Assembly: GCA_023426365.1 (NCBI GenBank)
Contig: JAFAAW010000040.1
Coordinates: forward strand, 9,900-73,899
DNA from: Pseudomonadota bacterium
Lineage (GTDB): Bacteria > Pseudomonadota > Alphaproteobacteria > Rhodospirillales > Magnetospirillaceae
Length of the DNA stretch: 64,000 nucleotides
Direction of reading: 5' to 3'
Of this stretch, positions 43,402 to 54,110 are shown piece after piece (position 1 is the stretch's first letter; every line of letters starts with the position of its first letter). Position numbers and translations under genes: made by a program. The notes under the pieces are model-generated. The model saw nothing but the letters and a program-made list of their open reading frames with translations. It did not search any database and was not told the DNA's origin.

Positions 43402-43836
43402 TCAGGGCGCCGGACTGGTCAGCCGGGTGCGCTTTTCCTCGAGCTTGCGGGCGAAACGGTCCCACATGACCACCGCGCGTTCGTGACGGCCCTGGCCGAT
43501 CACATCCAGTTCGTCGCGCGCCACCACGTGCCAGCCCAGGCGTCGCCCCTCGGCCAGATCGCAGGTGACGGTCACCGTCACCACCTGTCCCGGCAGGGTG
43601 GGCGCGCTGTGGCTGACGTCGATGGCGACGCCCAGCGAGCCTTCGCCCTCCTCCAGGTGGGGGCGCAGGTGTTCGACGCAGGCCCATTCCATCAGCCCCA
43701 CCATGAAGCCGGTGGCGAACACCGCCGGCATGGACGTGAAGATGTCCGATTCCGGATAGAGCGCCGGCACGATCTTGTTGTCGCCGACACGGAAGCTGAA
43801 GTGGTGGACGTCGCCGACCTGGGGGCTGCTTTTCAT
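43402..43836 (-). CDS. Hotdog thioesterase, FlK-like
   Basis: A 144-residue hotdog-fold protein. It resembles the fluoroacetyl-CoA thioesterase FlK of Streptomyces cattleya: the catalytic trio T42, E50 and H76 stands at the same residue numbers (FATGFMVGLMEWACVEHL and DVSHSAP). The FlK gate residues are not obviously kept. The natural substrate in this organism is unlikely to be fluoroacetyl-CoA; a short acyl-CoA is more plausible. It is convergent with the small acidic gene. Confidence 0.85.
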   Translation of the reverse strand: MKSSPQVGDVHHFSFRVGDNKIVPALYPESDIFTSMPAVFATGFMVGLMEWACVEHLRPHLEEGEGSLGVAIDVSHSAPTLPGQVVTVTVTCDLAEGRRLGWHVVARDELDVIGQGRHERAVVMWDRFARKLEEKRTRLTSPAP

Positions 43837-43924
43837 GGCACCGCCGTCTTTTCGTAAGGAATGGGCCCGGCTATCCTAGCAGCGCCACCCGTCCCCGAAA
43901 GCCCGGAAAGTCCCAGGCCCCGCC

Positions 43925-44482
43925 ATGAACCACCTGCAGGAAACCCTGGACGCCCTGGATGACGGCGTCATCCGCTTCGACGCCGACCTGCGGCTGGTGG
44001 CGTGGAACCGGGCGCTGGTCGACATCATGGGCTTTCCGCCCGAGTTGATGCGGCCGGGCACGCCCTTTCTGGCGTTCGTCGAGTTCAACATCGCGCGCGG
44101 CGAGCACGGCAGCGGCGAACGCCGCCTGATCGTCAGCCAGCGGCTGGCCAGCCTGACCGATTCCTATTCGCGCCGCCGGCCCGACGGCACCATGATCCGG
44201 GTGCGCAGCAAGGAAATGCCCGATGGCGGCATCCTCAAGGTGTTCAGCCGGGTCGAGGGCAGCGCCCCCCAGGACGCCCCCGCCCCCGAACTGTCGGCGC
44301 GCGAGCGCGAGGTGCTGCTGTGGGCGGCCCAGGGCAAGACGGCGTGGGAAACCTCGGCCATCCTGGGCATCTCGCCCAAGACGGTCGAGTTCCACCTGGG
44401 CAATTGCGGCAAGAAGCTGGGCACCGCCACCAAGGCGCAGACCATCCTGGCGGCGGCGCGCAAGGGGCTGCTGCCGCTGTGA
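43925..44482 (+). CDS. PAS-LuxR transcriptional regulator
   Basis: A 185-residue regulator with an N-terminal PAS domain (about 1-110: LDALDDGVIRFDADLRLVAWNRAL) and a C-terminal LuxR-type helix-turn-helix (about 120-180: LSAREREVLLWAAQGKTAWETSAIL then SPKTVEFHLGNCGKKL). There is no receiver or autoinducer domain, so the PAS pocket or a partner protein must provide the signal. It is transcribed alone and is convergent with the cupredoxin gene. Target genes are unknown. Confidence 0.9.
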   Translation: MNHLQETLDALDDGVIRFDADLRLVAWNRALVDIMGFPPELMRPGTPFLAFVEFNIARGEHGSGERRLIVSQRLASLTDSYSRRRPDGTMIRVRSKEMPDGGILKVFSRVEGSAPQDAPAPELSAREREVLLWAAQGKTAWETSAILGISPKTVEFHLGNCGKKLGTATKAQTILAAARKGLLPL

Positions 44483-44506
44483 GCGCCGCCCCCGCCCCGG
44501 CCGCGG

Positions 44507-44977
44507 TCAGTTCACCACGTTGATGATGCCCTTCATGCCCAGCAGCGCATGGCCGGTCACCGTGCATTCGAAGGTATAGGCGCCGTAGCGGGCGGGCACG
44601 AACCACAATTCCTTGGTTTCGCCGGCGGGCACCACGACCTTTTCCACCCACGGCGTGGTGGCGGTGATGTCCTGGCCCACCAACTGGCGCACGGCGATGG
44701 TGGGGAAGAACTGTTCCGACACGAAGGTGTGGTCGCTTTTCGACGGGTTGCGCAGGATCAGCCGGGTCGGCCGATCGCGCCGGAACGTCAGTTCGTTGGG
44801 CACGAAGGCATGGTTGACCAGTTGCACCTCGACGGTGTCGGGCGCGCTCCAATCCGCCTGGGACGACAATTCGGCGGCGTTGGGCAGATAGCCCGCGGGC
44901 TGGTAGCGGCTGATCTGGTCCTCGCCGGCACAGGCGGCCAGCACGGTCAGCAGCAGCGCGGCGAACAGGCGTTTCAT
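44507..44977 (-). CDS. Cupredoxin-like copper lipoprotein
   Basis: A 156-residue secreted lipoprotein with lipobox LAAC (C16) and a cupredoxin domain. The type 1 copper ligands are H83 (SDHTF), then C138, H143 and M148 in the FECTVTGHALLGM loop. It could carry electrons at the membrane surface or hold copper. It overlaps the cupin gene by 4 bases, and with the GST gene forms a three-gene operon. The start is ATG at 44977. Confidence 0.85.
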   Translation of the reverse strand: MKRLFAALLLTVLAACAGEDQISRYQPAGYLPNAAELSSQADWSAPDTVEVQLVNHAFVPNELTFRRDRPTRLILRNPSKSDHTFVSEQFFPTIAVRQLVGQDITATTPWVEKVVVPAGETKELWFVPARYGAYTFECTVTGHALLGMKGIINVVN

Positions 44978-45405
44978 GGCATATCCTCCGTTGGCGCCCA
45001 GCCGGGCGGCGCCATCTCGAACCCCTCGAACTGGAAGGCCGGCGCGACGATGCAGCCCACCAGGCTCCACTCGCCCAGGGGCGCGGCCGACTGCCAGGCA
45101 TGGGCCGGCACCACCGCCTGCGGGCATTGCCCGGCCAGCACGTCGCCGCCCAGCACCAGGGTGCGGGTCACGCCGCCGTGGTGGATGGACAGGGCCAGCG
45201 GCTCGCCGGCATGCCAGTTCCACACTTCGGCCGCGTCCACCCGGTGCCAGTGCGAGCGTTCGCCGCGCGCCAGCAGATAATAGATGGCGGTGCAGGCACC
45301 GCGCCCGCCATCCCCGTCCCCCTGGCGATAGGTTTCGGCGTAATGGCCACCTTCCGGATGGGGCCGCAGCCCCAGCCGGTCGATGATCTCGGCCGCCTTG
45401 CTCAT
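44974..45405 (-). CDS. Cupin protein, DUF985 family
   Basis: A 143-residue cupin of the DUF985/YML079-like family, with LGLRPHPEGGHYAETYR, AIYYLLARGERSHWHRVDAAEVW, and GCIVAPAFQFEGFEMAP near the end. Enzymatic function is not known for the family; a sugar or small-ligand binding barrel is likely. ATG at 45405; overlaps the GST gene by 4 bases upstream and the cupredoxin gene by 4 bases downstream, so translation is coupled through all three. Confidence 0.9.
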   Translation of the reverse strand: MSKAAEIIDRLGLRPHPEGGHYAETYRQGDGDGGRGACTAIYYLLARGERSHWHRVDAAEVWNWHAGEPLALSIHHGGVTRTLVLGGDVLAGQCPQAVVPAHAWQSAAPLGEWSLVGCIVAPAFQFEGFEMAPPGWAPTEDMP

Positions 45406-45998
45406 TCCACCGGCTCGGTTTCGCGGACCGAGCGGCGGTTGTGGGTGGTGGTGTACCAATGGGCCAGATGCGGGCGGCCCTGGCGCCAGTCGCACACCTT
45501 GCGCAGGTCCAGATAGGACAGCGCGGCCACCACGCTGATCGGACCGATCAGGAACACGCCACCCCAATGGCCCACATCCTTTTCCAGCGCGTCCAGGGCA
45601 CGGCTGATGGCCGCCTGCTGGCGCTCGATCCAGCCGTTCCAGCGCTTTTCCTCGGGACGGATGGCGGTTTCCACGCGAATTTGCACGGCGGCGTCCAGGA
45701 TGCCGTCGGCCAGGGCCTGTACGCGAAGCTGGCGGAACCGCTCGTGCGGCTCGTGCGGGAACAGCTTGTGGCCGGCATGCAGGCTGTCCAGGTATTCGCA
45801 GATGACCGGCGAATCGAACAAGGTGTCGCCATTGTCCAGCACCAGGGTGGGCACCTTGGACAGCGGATTGTCGCCGACCAGATCGGTGTCCGGCGCCCAG
45901 GCGTTGGTCGGCACCAGCTCCAGCTCGACCCCGCATTCGATGGCGGTCATGCGGACCTTGCGAACGAAGGGCGAGGTGGCGGAAGAACGCAGCTTCAT
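45402..45998 (-). CDS. Glutathione S-transferase family protein
   Basis: A 198-residue soluble protein with the thioredoxin-like N-terminal domain (MKLRSSATSPFVRKVRM; S7 or S10 replaces the catalytic Tyr) and the cis-Pro motif SKVPTLVLDNGDTLFDSPVICEYL, then an all-helical C-terminal half. The substrate is unknown. The ATG at 45998 is the family start. It is the first gene of the GST-cupin-cupredoxin operon. Confidence 0.93.
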   Translation of the reverse strand: MKLRSSATSPFVRKVRMTAIECGVELELVPTNAWAPDTDLVGDNPLSKVPTLVLDNGDTLFDSPVICEYLDSLHAGHKLFPHEPHERFRQLRVQALADGILDAAVQIRVETAIRPEEKRWNGWIERQQAAISRALDALEKDVGHWGGVFLIGPISVVAALSYLDLRKVCDWRQGRPHLAHWYTTTHNRRSVRETEPVE

Positions 45999-46118
45999 CA
46001 ATATCTCCGTCTGCTTCGATCGACCCCCCACAGGCCCTGGGGGGTCGAGGCAATGGCAACCACGGAGAATTGTAGCGGCGGTTTGGGCATCTGTCGCTAT
46101 GCAACAAACCGCCGCCGC

Positions 46119-46562
46119 TCAGCGCGCCCCCGCCTTGGTCCGCACCGGCGCCATCGGCGCCGGCAGGCTGGCCAGATAGGCGGCCACCGCCTCGGCGTCG
46201 TCCTGGGTCATGCGCACCATGGGCATGGGCGGACGCGCGAAGCTGCCGTCCGGGCGCTCGCCGGTCTTGAGGAAGCGCACCATCTGGACGCGGGTCCAGC
46301 CGCGCGCCTGGGGGCCGGCGATGCCGGGGGCCTCCTCGGCCCAGTCGGGCACCATGGCGGTGGGGCGGAACTCCAGCACCATCCCGGCCAGCGGCTTGGC
46401 CAGATCGGGCTGCCCCATGGCGCCGCGCGGGGTGTGGCAATCGCCGCACATGGCGACGTTCTCCACCAGATAGCGTCCGCGCACGATCTGGCGATCGGAC
46501 GCCTGCGCCGCCGCCGCCATCATGGCCGCCGCCACCACCGTGCCCAAGGTGCGTTCCCACAT
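46119..46562 (-). CDS. Periplasmic c-type cytochrome
   Basis: A 147-residue class I cytochrome c with a signal peptide (cut near AQA-S). The haem motif is C39-GD-C42-H43 (VAMCGDCHTPRG), and the distal ligand is probably one of the methionines in MPMVRM. It resembles monohaem cytochromes that accompany dehydrogenases (alcohol/gluconate types), but no partner lies next to it. ATG at 46562, with GGGAGG 7 bases upstream; an ATG at 46568 is possible. Confidence 0.88.
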   Translation of the reverse strand: MWERTLGTVVAAAMMAAAAQASDRQIVRGRYLVENVAMCGDCHTPRGAMGQPDLAKPLAGMVLEFRPTAMVPDWAEEAPGIAGPQARGWTRVQMVRFLKTGERPDGSFARPPMPMVRMTQDDAEAVAAYLASLPAPMAPVRTKAGAR

Positions 46563-46708
46563 GACCATCCTCCCGCGACTGTCGTCAGCCACAGATGGCC
46601 CTGTGCCGCCCCGCGCTTCGAGGCTGGCGTAACGACTAGGAGAACTGGCGCGGGCAGCGCGTTTTGCCTATACCAGGGCGTCCTTCACCACAGCGACCGT
46701 TGACCGCC

Positions 46709-47362
46709 ATGCCCGCCGCCGCCGCCAACACCAAAGCCGTCATCGATGCCGTCCGCCTGCTGGCGGACAGGGGCCTGAACCAGGGGGCGTCGGGCAACGT
46801 GTCGGTGCGAGACGGCGACGGCTTCGTCATCACCCCGTCGGGGGTGGCGGCCGACCGCCTCGAGCCAGCGCAACTGGTGCGCATGGACATGGCGGGCGCC
46901 TGGTCGGGCGCGTGGAAGCCGTCCAGCGAATGGCGCTTCCACCGCGACATCTATGCCGCCCGCCCGGATGCCGGCGCGGTGGTGCATTGCCATTCGCCGG
47001 CCGCCACCGCGCTGGCGGTGCTGGGCCGGCCGTTGCCGGCCTTTCATTACATGATCGCCATTGCCGGCGGCGCCGACGTGCGCTGCGCGCCCTATGCCAC
47101 CTTCGGCACCCAGGCGCTGTCGGACGGCGCGGTGGCGGCGTTGGACGGCCGGCGCGCCTGCCTGCTGGCCCATCACGGCATGATCGCGCTCGGCCGCGAC
47201 CTGGGCCAGGCGCTGGACGTGGCCGTCGAGGTGGAGTTCCTGGCCGATCTTTACCTGCGGCTGCTGCCGCTGGGCGAGCCGCCGGTCCTGCCGGACGAGG
47301 AGATGGGGGTGGTGCTGGAGAAGTTCAAAAGCTACGGCGCCAACGCCCAACAGCGGGACTGA
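46709..47362 (+). CDS. Class II aldolase family protein
   Basis: A 217-residue zinc-dependent aldolase or epimerase of the L-fuculose-phosphate aldolase type. The zinc ligands are H93 and H95 (HCHSPAATAL) and H155 or H156 (LLAHHGMIAL), with catalytic E74 in SSEWRFH. Possible substrates include fuculose-phosphate and methylthioribulose-1-phosphate (the Ald2/MtnB relatives); mtnA and mtnP are 18 kb away. ATG at 46709. It is convergent with the hybrid kinase (13 bases). Confidence 0.88.
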   Translation: MPAAAANTKAVIDAVRLLADRGLNQGASGNVSVRDGDGFVITPSGVAADRLEPAQLVRMDMAGAWSGAWKPSSEWRFHRDIYAARPDAGAVVHCHSPAATALAVLGRPLPAFHYMIAIAGGADVRCAPYATFGTQALSDGAVAALDGRRACLLAHHGMIALGRDLGQALDVAVEVEFLADLYLRLLPLGEPPVLPDEEMGVVLEKFKSYGANAQQRD

Positions 47363-47375
47363 GCGCGCCCGCCCC

Positions 47376-49531
<2,156 letters not shown>

Positions 49532-49532
<1 letters not shown>

Positions 49533-49558
49533 GCGTACAGCTTACAGTGAAGTACGCA
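49532..49558. repeat. Inverted repeat overlapping the kinase start
   Basis: TGCGTAC (49532-49538) and GTACGCA (49552-49558) with a 13-base spacer; the left arm includes the first base of the kinase start codon. Half of the same word, GTACGCA, recurs at 51423-51429 upstream of the chemoreceptor gene. Confidence 0.45.
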
Positions 49559-49605
49559 CAAAATGAAGCGATGGATCGGCGGAGACGATATACCGCCATT
49601 GACCA

Positions 49606-51285
49606 TTAAGCGCTGCGCACGTCGTCCAGGAATACTTTGACTGCGTCGTCCAGCACACCGGACAGGTCGCGCATGTGGTCGGCGGCGCCATAGACGCCAT
49701 GGGCCAAGCGGCCGGTTTCGGCCGCCGCCGCCGCCACCTCGGCGATGTTGGCGGCCACCAGGGCGGTTCCCTGCGATGCCTGGTCGATGTTGCGGGCGAT
49801 CTCGGCGGTGGCCGCGCCCTGCTCCTCGACCGCGCCGGCGATGGCGGTGCTCAACTCGTCGATGCGCGCGATCGTGCGGGAGATGCCCAGGATGGCGGTG
49901 ACCGCGCCCTCGGCCTCGGTCTGGACGGCGCCGATCTGCTGGGCGATCTCGTCGGTGGCGCGCGCGGTCTGGGTGGCCAGGCTTTTCACCTCGCCCGCCA
50001 CCACGGCGAAGCCCTTGCCGGCCTCGCCGGCGCGCGCCGCCTCGATGGTGGCGTTCAGGGCCAGAAGGTTGGTCTGCTGGGCGATGTCGTTGATCAGCGT
50101 CACCACCTCGCCGATGCGGTTGGCCGCCTGGGCCAGGCCGGAGACGCGGGCGTTGGTCTGCTCGGCCTCGCGCGTGGCGGCCTGGGCGATGGCGGTGGCG
50201 GCCTGCACCTGCTTCGAGATTTCCTGGATCGACGCCGACAATTCCAGGCTGGCCGAAGACACGGTCTGGACGTTGCCGGTGGCCTGTTCGGTGGCCGCCG
50301 ACACCAGCATGCTGCGTTCCTCGGTCTGGCGGGCATTGCCGGTCAGGGTCTGGGCCGAGCCGTGCAACTGGCCGACCGCCGACGATATCTGCGCCAGCAG
50401 GTCGGCGACGACGCCGTCGAAGCGCTGGGTCGCGGCGGCGACCCGGGCCTGCCGCGCCTCGCGCGCGGCCACCTCCCGCCTTTCGCGTTCCTGGGCCTCG
50501 CGCGCGGTGATGATGCCGCGCCGCCAATTGTCGATGGCCGCCGCCAGGGGCGCGATCTCGTTGCGGTCCTGGGCGCCGTCCACTTGGACGTCCACGTCGC
50601 CGGCGGCCAGCGACTGCACCACGCCGTTCAGCGCGGCGACCGGCCGGGTGATCGACGCCTGCACCAGCCAGCCGGCCAGGCTGGCCGCCACGGCGGCGAT
50701 CGCCACCACCGCGATGGTGCCCCATTTGCGCGCCGCATAGGCTTCCGAATAGATGTCGTATTCATGCCTGGCGACGTTCAACTGCACCTCGATCAGCGCG
50801 CTGATGCCGTCGGACACCGGATCGATCACCGGGTAAAGCTGGGTTGCGGTGAAGGCGCGCAGGCCCGCGATGTCGCCGCCGGCCAGCAACCCGCGCAATG
50901 TCGCCACCTGGGCGTTGGCGCGCACCATGGCCGGCTCCAGTTCGGCGATCAGGCGCTTTTCCTCGGTGGCCAGATGGGTGGCCAGATAGGCGCGCCATTT
51001 GGCCTCGATGGCGGTTTGCGCCTCATCGACGGCCCGCACCGCCTCGGCCGGGGACACGGCGCCGTCGCGCGCCTTGTGCGAGGTATCGACGATGTTGACC
51101 GCGTACATGTCGGCGATCTGCTTGAGATCGCGCAGCGGCACCACCCGGTCCTGATAGACCGAGGACAGGGCGCCGTTGCCGTGGGCCATGCCCTGGATGC
51201 CCATCACGCCAACCGCCAGCAGGACCGCCACCAGTGACGCGAGCAAGGCGAAAAGCCGGATGCTGATCTTGACGTTGCGCAACAT
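49606..51285 (-). CDS. Methyl-accepting chemotaxis protein
   Basis: A 559-residue chemoreceptor. Span (about 8-32), a four-helix periplasmic sensor (33-185), second span (188-210), HAMP (211-265), then the long cytoplasmic hairpin whose tip (391-435: RIGEVVTLINDIAQQTNLLALNATIEAARAG and the following) contacts CheA/CheW. There is no CheR-docking pentapeptide at the C-terminus. No che genes lie near. The ligand is unknown. It reads toward the hybrid kinase gene, 73 bases apart. Confidence 0.95.
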   Translation of the reverse strand: MLRNVKISIRLFALLASLVAVLLAVGVMGIQGMAHGNGALSSVYQDRVVPLRDLKQIADMYAVNIVDTSHKARDGAVSPAEAVRAVDEAQTAIEAKWRAYLATHLATEEKRLIAELEPAMVRANAQVATLRGLLAGGDIAGLRAFTATQLYPVIDPVSDGISALIEVQLNVARHEYDIYSEAYAARKWGTIAVVAIAAVAASLAGWLVQASITRPVAALNGVVQSLAAGDVDVQVDGAQDRNEIAPLAAAIDNWRRGIITAREAQERERREVAAREARQARVAAATQRFDGVVADLLAQISSAVGQLHGSAQTLTGNARQTEERSMLVSAATEQATGNVQTVSSASLELSASIQEISKQVQAATAIAQAATREAEQTNARVSGLAQAANRIGEVVTLINDIAQQTNLLALNATIEAARAGEAGKGFAVVAGEVKSLATQTARATDEIAQQIGAVQTEAEGAVTAILGISRTIARIDELSTAIAGAVEEQGAATAEIARNIDQASQGTALVAANIAEVAAAAAETGRLAHGVYGAADHMRDLSGVLDDAVKVFLDDVRSA

Positions 51286-51422
51286 GACGTTCCCCCACGT
51301 GATCGTTCGGGCGCAGCCCGAGGCACGCCTTTCGACTGAGGGTTCACGATATTGCGCCGGCGACCGCGATCAAATTGCGCAGGAGTGTGAAAGGGATGGC
51401 GCCGCCCTGCGCATCCGTAGGA

Positions 51423-51441
51423 GTACGCAATACTTTCGTAC
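51423..51441. promoter_or_regulatory. Short inverted repeat upstream of the chemoreceptor
   Basis: GTACG-N9-CGTAC (51423-51427 and 51437-51441) lies between the PNPOx-like gene and the chemoreceptor start, 138-156 bases ahead of it. It shares GTACGCA with the repeat at the hybrid kinase start. Confidence 0.35.
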
Positions 51442-51471
51442 AGGTCCGACCTAGACCTTCCGCCTTGGATC

Positions 51472-52020
51472 TCAATCCTCCAGCAGGCCGGTGGGGGCGC
51501 CGTCGAAACTGACTAGGTTGCGGTCGCGGTGGTAGCGGGCGATGCCCTCCTCGCCCTTGCGCCCGGCCCATTCCGGCAGCATGGTGCGCTGGCCCACCAA
51601 ATCCATCAGCGGCACGCCGAATCCGCACGAGGTGTTGACGCTGTCCACCTCGACCACCACCACCTGGCGGGCGGCGGGATGGGGCGCAAACAGCGCCAGC
51701 AGGTCCGCCCATTCGCCGTCGCGCGCATGCACCGCCCGCGCCCTGCCGTACAGGCGCAGGATCTTGGGCGCCCCCGCGAAGGCGCAGAACATCAGGGTGA
51801 TGCGGTCGTCCTGGCGCAGGTGGGCGGCGGTTTCGTTGCCCGAGCCGGTCAGGTTGAGAAAGGCGACCCGGTTCGGTCCCAGCACCTTGAAACAGCCGTC
51901 CAGCCCCTTGGGGCTGAGGTTGATGCGGCCGGATTTCGGCGCGGTGGCGACGAAGAACATGGGCTGCGCCGCGATGAAGGCGGCGTGGTCGTCATTGATG
52001 GATTCATAGAATTTGGCCAT
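51472..52020 (-). CDS. Pyridoxamine-phosphate-oxidase-like flavoprotein
   Basis: A 182-residue split-barrel protein of the PNPOx superfamily. It has FVATAPKSGRINLSPKG, the NLTGSGNETAAHL segment and the RYGRARAV-like LRLYGRARAVHA strand. It lacks the full PdxH signature and is not expected to make PLP; FMN- or F420-type reductase or haem-related roles are possible. Divergent from the isomerase gene (42 bases). ATG at 52020. Confidence 0.85.
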   Translation of the reverse strand: MAKFYESINDDHAAFIAAQPMFFVATAPKSGRINLSPKGLDGCFKVLGPNRVAFLNLTGSGNETAAHLRQDDRITLMFCAFAGAPKILRLYGRARAVHARDGEWADLLALFAPHPAARQVVVVEVDSVNTSCGFGVPLMDLVGQRTMLPEWAGRKGEEGIARYHRDRNLVSFDGAPTGLLED

Positions 52021-52062
52021 GGTGGCTCCTCTCGCGTACCGCCCATAGCATAGGGACGCCCC

Positions 52063-52434
52063 ATGCCGCAGATCACCGTGGAATATTCCCAGGTCCTGGG
52101 CGACGCCTTCGACCGCCGCGCATTCGCGCTGGCGCTGCATGCGCTGGCGGCCCCGATGATCGGCAGCAGGCTTTCCAGCTTCAAGACCCGCTTCTACGCC
52201 ATCGACGGGGGGGTGATCGGCGACGGCGCCGACGGCCACGCCATGGTGCATGTGGATTTTCGCCTGCTGTCGGGGCGGCCGCCCGCGCTGAAGCGGCAAT
52301 TGGGCGAGGCGGTGCTGGCGCTGGCCCGCGCCCAGGTGGCGCCGCAGGCCGGGCTGGACATCCAGGTGACGGTGGAGATCCGCGATCTCGACCGCCCCCA
52401 TTACCACAAGGCGGTGGTCGCGGCCGATCAGTAG
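52063..52434 (+). CDS. 5-carboxymethyl-2-hydroxymuconate delta-isomerase family protein
   Basis: A 123-residue tautomerase-fold protein of the HpaF/CHMI family, with P2 as the expected catalytic base (MPQITVEYS). CHMI acts in homoprotocatechuate breakdown; no other hpa gene is here, so the activity may differ. The start is fixed by the need for Pro at position 2. Its end overlaps the hemerythrin gene's end on the other strand by 7 bases. Confidence 0.9.
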   Translation: MPQITVEYSQVLGDAFDRRAFALALHALAAPMIGSRLSSFKTRFYAIDGGVIGDGADGHAMVHVDFRLLSGRPPALKRQLGEAVLALARAQVAPQAGLDIQVTVEIRDLDRPHYHKAVVAADQ

Positions 52435-52853
52435 CCCCGCATGCGCAGAACGTGCGATTTGTAGCGCATGTCGGTGCCGGCCAGATGCTCGACCAGGGCG
52501 ACGAACAGGCGCTTGACGATGAAGCGCCATTGCTCGATGTCGTCGCTGGTCAGCAGCATGCCTTCCACCGCCGACACCGAGGCCAGCAGCGCCTGGTGCT
52601 CGGCCCGGTGTTCCTCCAACCCGTGAAAGGCGATGCGGGCGAGCATGGCCTCCTCGTCCCGGAAATGCACCAGCAGGGCGGCATAGAACGAGCGGTAGAA
52701 GGCGATCACCGCCTCGCGGCCGGCGCCCAGGTCCAACGCCTCGGCCACGGCGGCGATGTCGCGGAAGAACGCCTTGTGCTGGCCGTCGATCAGCGGGTCG
52801 CCCACCGTGAACGCCTCTTTCCAGCACGCCTTGAACTGTTCGCCGAACTCCAT
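52428..52853 (-). CDS. Bacteriohemerythrin
   Basis: A 141-residue single-domain hemerythrin that binds O2 at a di-iron site. The seven ligands are in place: H26 (DGQHKAF), H63 and E67 (HFRDE), H82 and H86 (HRAEH), and H123 and D128 (HLAGTD). Such proteins are abundant in Magnetospirillum and other microaerophiles, where they may carry or sense oxygen. No fused signalling domain. ATG at 52853. It is convergent with the isomerase gene. Confidence 0.93.
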   Translation of the reverse strand: MEFGEQFKACWKEAFTVGDPLIDGQHKAFFRDIAAVAEALDLGAGREAVIAFYRSFYAALLVHFRDEEAMLARIAFHGLEEHRAEHQALLASVSAVEGMLLTSDDIEQWRFIVKRLFVALVEHLAGTDMRYKSHVLRMRGY

Positions 52854-52944
52854 CCGCACCGCTCTCTCCCCCCTGTCGTCCGGGCAAGCTAGGCGCGCCT
52901 GCGGTGGCAGGGCTGTGACCACGGTCAATCGCCGCCCATACGAA

Positions 52945-52976
52945 AAGGGGCGCCCCGTTCGCACGGAGCGCCCCTT
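52945..52976 (-). terminator. Rho-independent terminator of rplY-pth-ychF
   Basis: A 13-bp stem with one mismatch (52964-52976 with 52945-52957) and a 6-base loop, followed on the minus strand by TTTTCG. It stands 28 bases after the ychF stop. Confidence 0.85.
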
Positions 52977-53004
52977 GACGAAGCCGCCTGCGGCGAAAGT
53001 CGGG

Positions 53005-54108
53005 TCAGACGTTGAAGCGGAAATGGAAGATGTCGCCGTCCTGGACCACGTATTCCTTGCCTTCCAGGCGCATCTTGCCGGCTTCCTTGGCCCCCGCCTC
53101 GCCGCCCAGCGCGATGAAATCGGCATAGGCGATGGTTTCAGCGCGGATGAAGCCCTTTTCGAAATCGGTGTGGATGACGCCGGCGGCCTGGGGCGCCTTG
53201 GCGCCCTTCTGCACGGTCCAGGCGCGCGCCTCCTTGGGGCCGACGGTGAAGAAGGTGATCAGGTGCAGCAGGTCGTAGCCGGCGCGGATCACGCGGGCAA
53301 GGCCGGTCTCTTCGAGACCCAGGGTCTCAAGGAATTCCGCCTTTTCCTCGTCGCTGCCGAGCTGGGCGATTTCGGACTCGATGGCGGCCGAGATCACCAC
53401 GGCCTTGGCGCCTTCCCGGGCGGCCATCTCGAACACGCGCTGGGACAGGGCGTTGCCGGCGGCGGCCGAGCTTTCCTCGACGTTGCAGGCATAGACCACC
53501 GGCTTCGAGGTCAGCAGGCCCAACTGCTTGAAGATGCGGGTCTGCTCGTCGTCGTCGAAGGCGACGGTGCGGGCCGGCTTGCCGTCGCGCAGCGCGGCAA
53601 GGACGGGCGTCATCACGTCGATCTGGGCCTTGGCTTCCTTGTCGCCGTTCTTGGCCTTCTTCTCCAAGGGCACGATGCGGCGTTCGAGCGAGTCGAGGTC
53701 GGACAGCATCAGTTCGGTCTCGATGATCTCGGCGTCGCGCACCGGGTCCACCGAATCCTCGACATGCTTGATGTCGTCATCCTCGAAGCAGCGCAGCACG
53801 TGGACGATGGCGTCCACCTCGCGGATGTTGGCCAGGAACTGGTTGCCCAGGCCCTCGCCCTTGGATGCGCCGCGCACCAGGCCGGCGATGTCCACGAATT
53901 CCAGTTGGGTCGGGATTTCCTTCTGGCTCTTGGCGATCTTCACCAGTTCGTCCAGGCGCGGGTCGGGCACGGCGACGCGGCCCACGTTGGGTTCGATGGT
54001 GCAGAACGGATAATTGGCCGCCTGCGCCGCCGCCGTCTGGGTCAGCGCGTTGAACAGCGTGCTCTTGCCGACGTTGGGCAGGCCGACGATGCCGCAATTG
54101 AAACCCAT
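53005..54108 (-). CDS. ychF: Redox-regulated ATPase YchF
   Basis: A 367-residue Obg-family ATPase (binds ATP more than GTP in E. coli and human). G1 is LPNVGKST, then the DIAGLVRGASKGEGLGNQFL switch and the C-terminal TGS domain with FFTVGPKEARAW and EYVVQDGDIFHFRFNV. It associates with ribosomes and responds to oxidative stress. It is last in the rplY-pth-ychF operon, 2 bases after pth. Confidence 0.97.
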   Translation of the reverse strand: MGFNCGIVGLPNVGKSTLFNALTQTAAAQAANYPFCTIEPNVGRVAVPDPRLDELVKIAKSQKEIPTQLEFVDIAGLVRGASKGEGLGNQFLANIREVDAIVHVLRCFEDDDIKHVEDSVDPVRDAEIIETELMLSDLDSLERRIVPLEKKAKNGDKEAKAQIDVMTPVLAALRDGKPARTVAFDDDEQTRIFKQLGLLTSKPVVYACNVEESSAAAGNALSQRVFEMAAREGAKAVVISAAIESEIAQLGSDEEKAEFLETLGLEETGLARVIRAGYDLLHLITFFTVGPKEARAWTVQKGAKAPQAAGVIHTDFEKGFIRAETIAYADFIALGGEAGAKEAGKMRLEGKEYVVQDGDIFHFRFNV

Positions 54109-54110
54109 GG

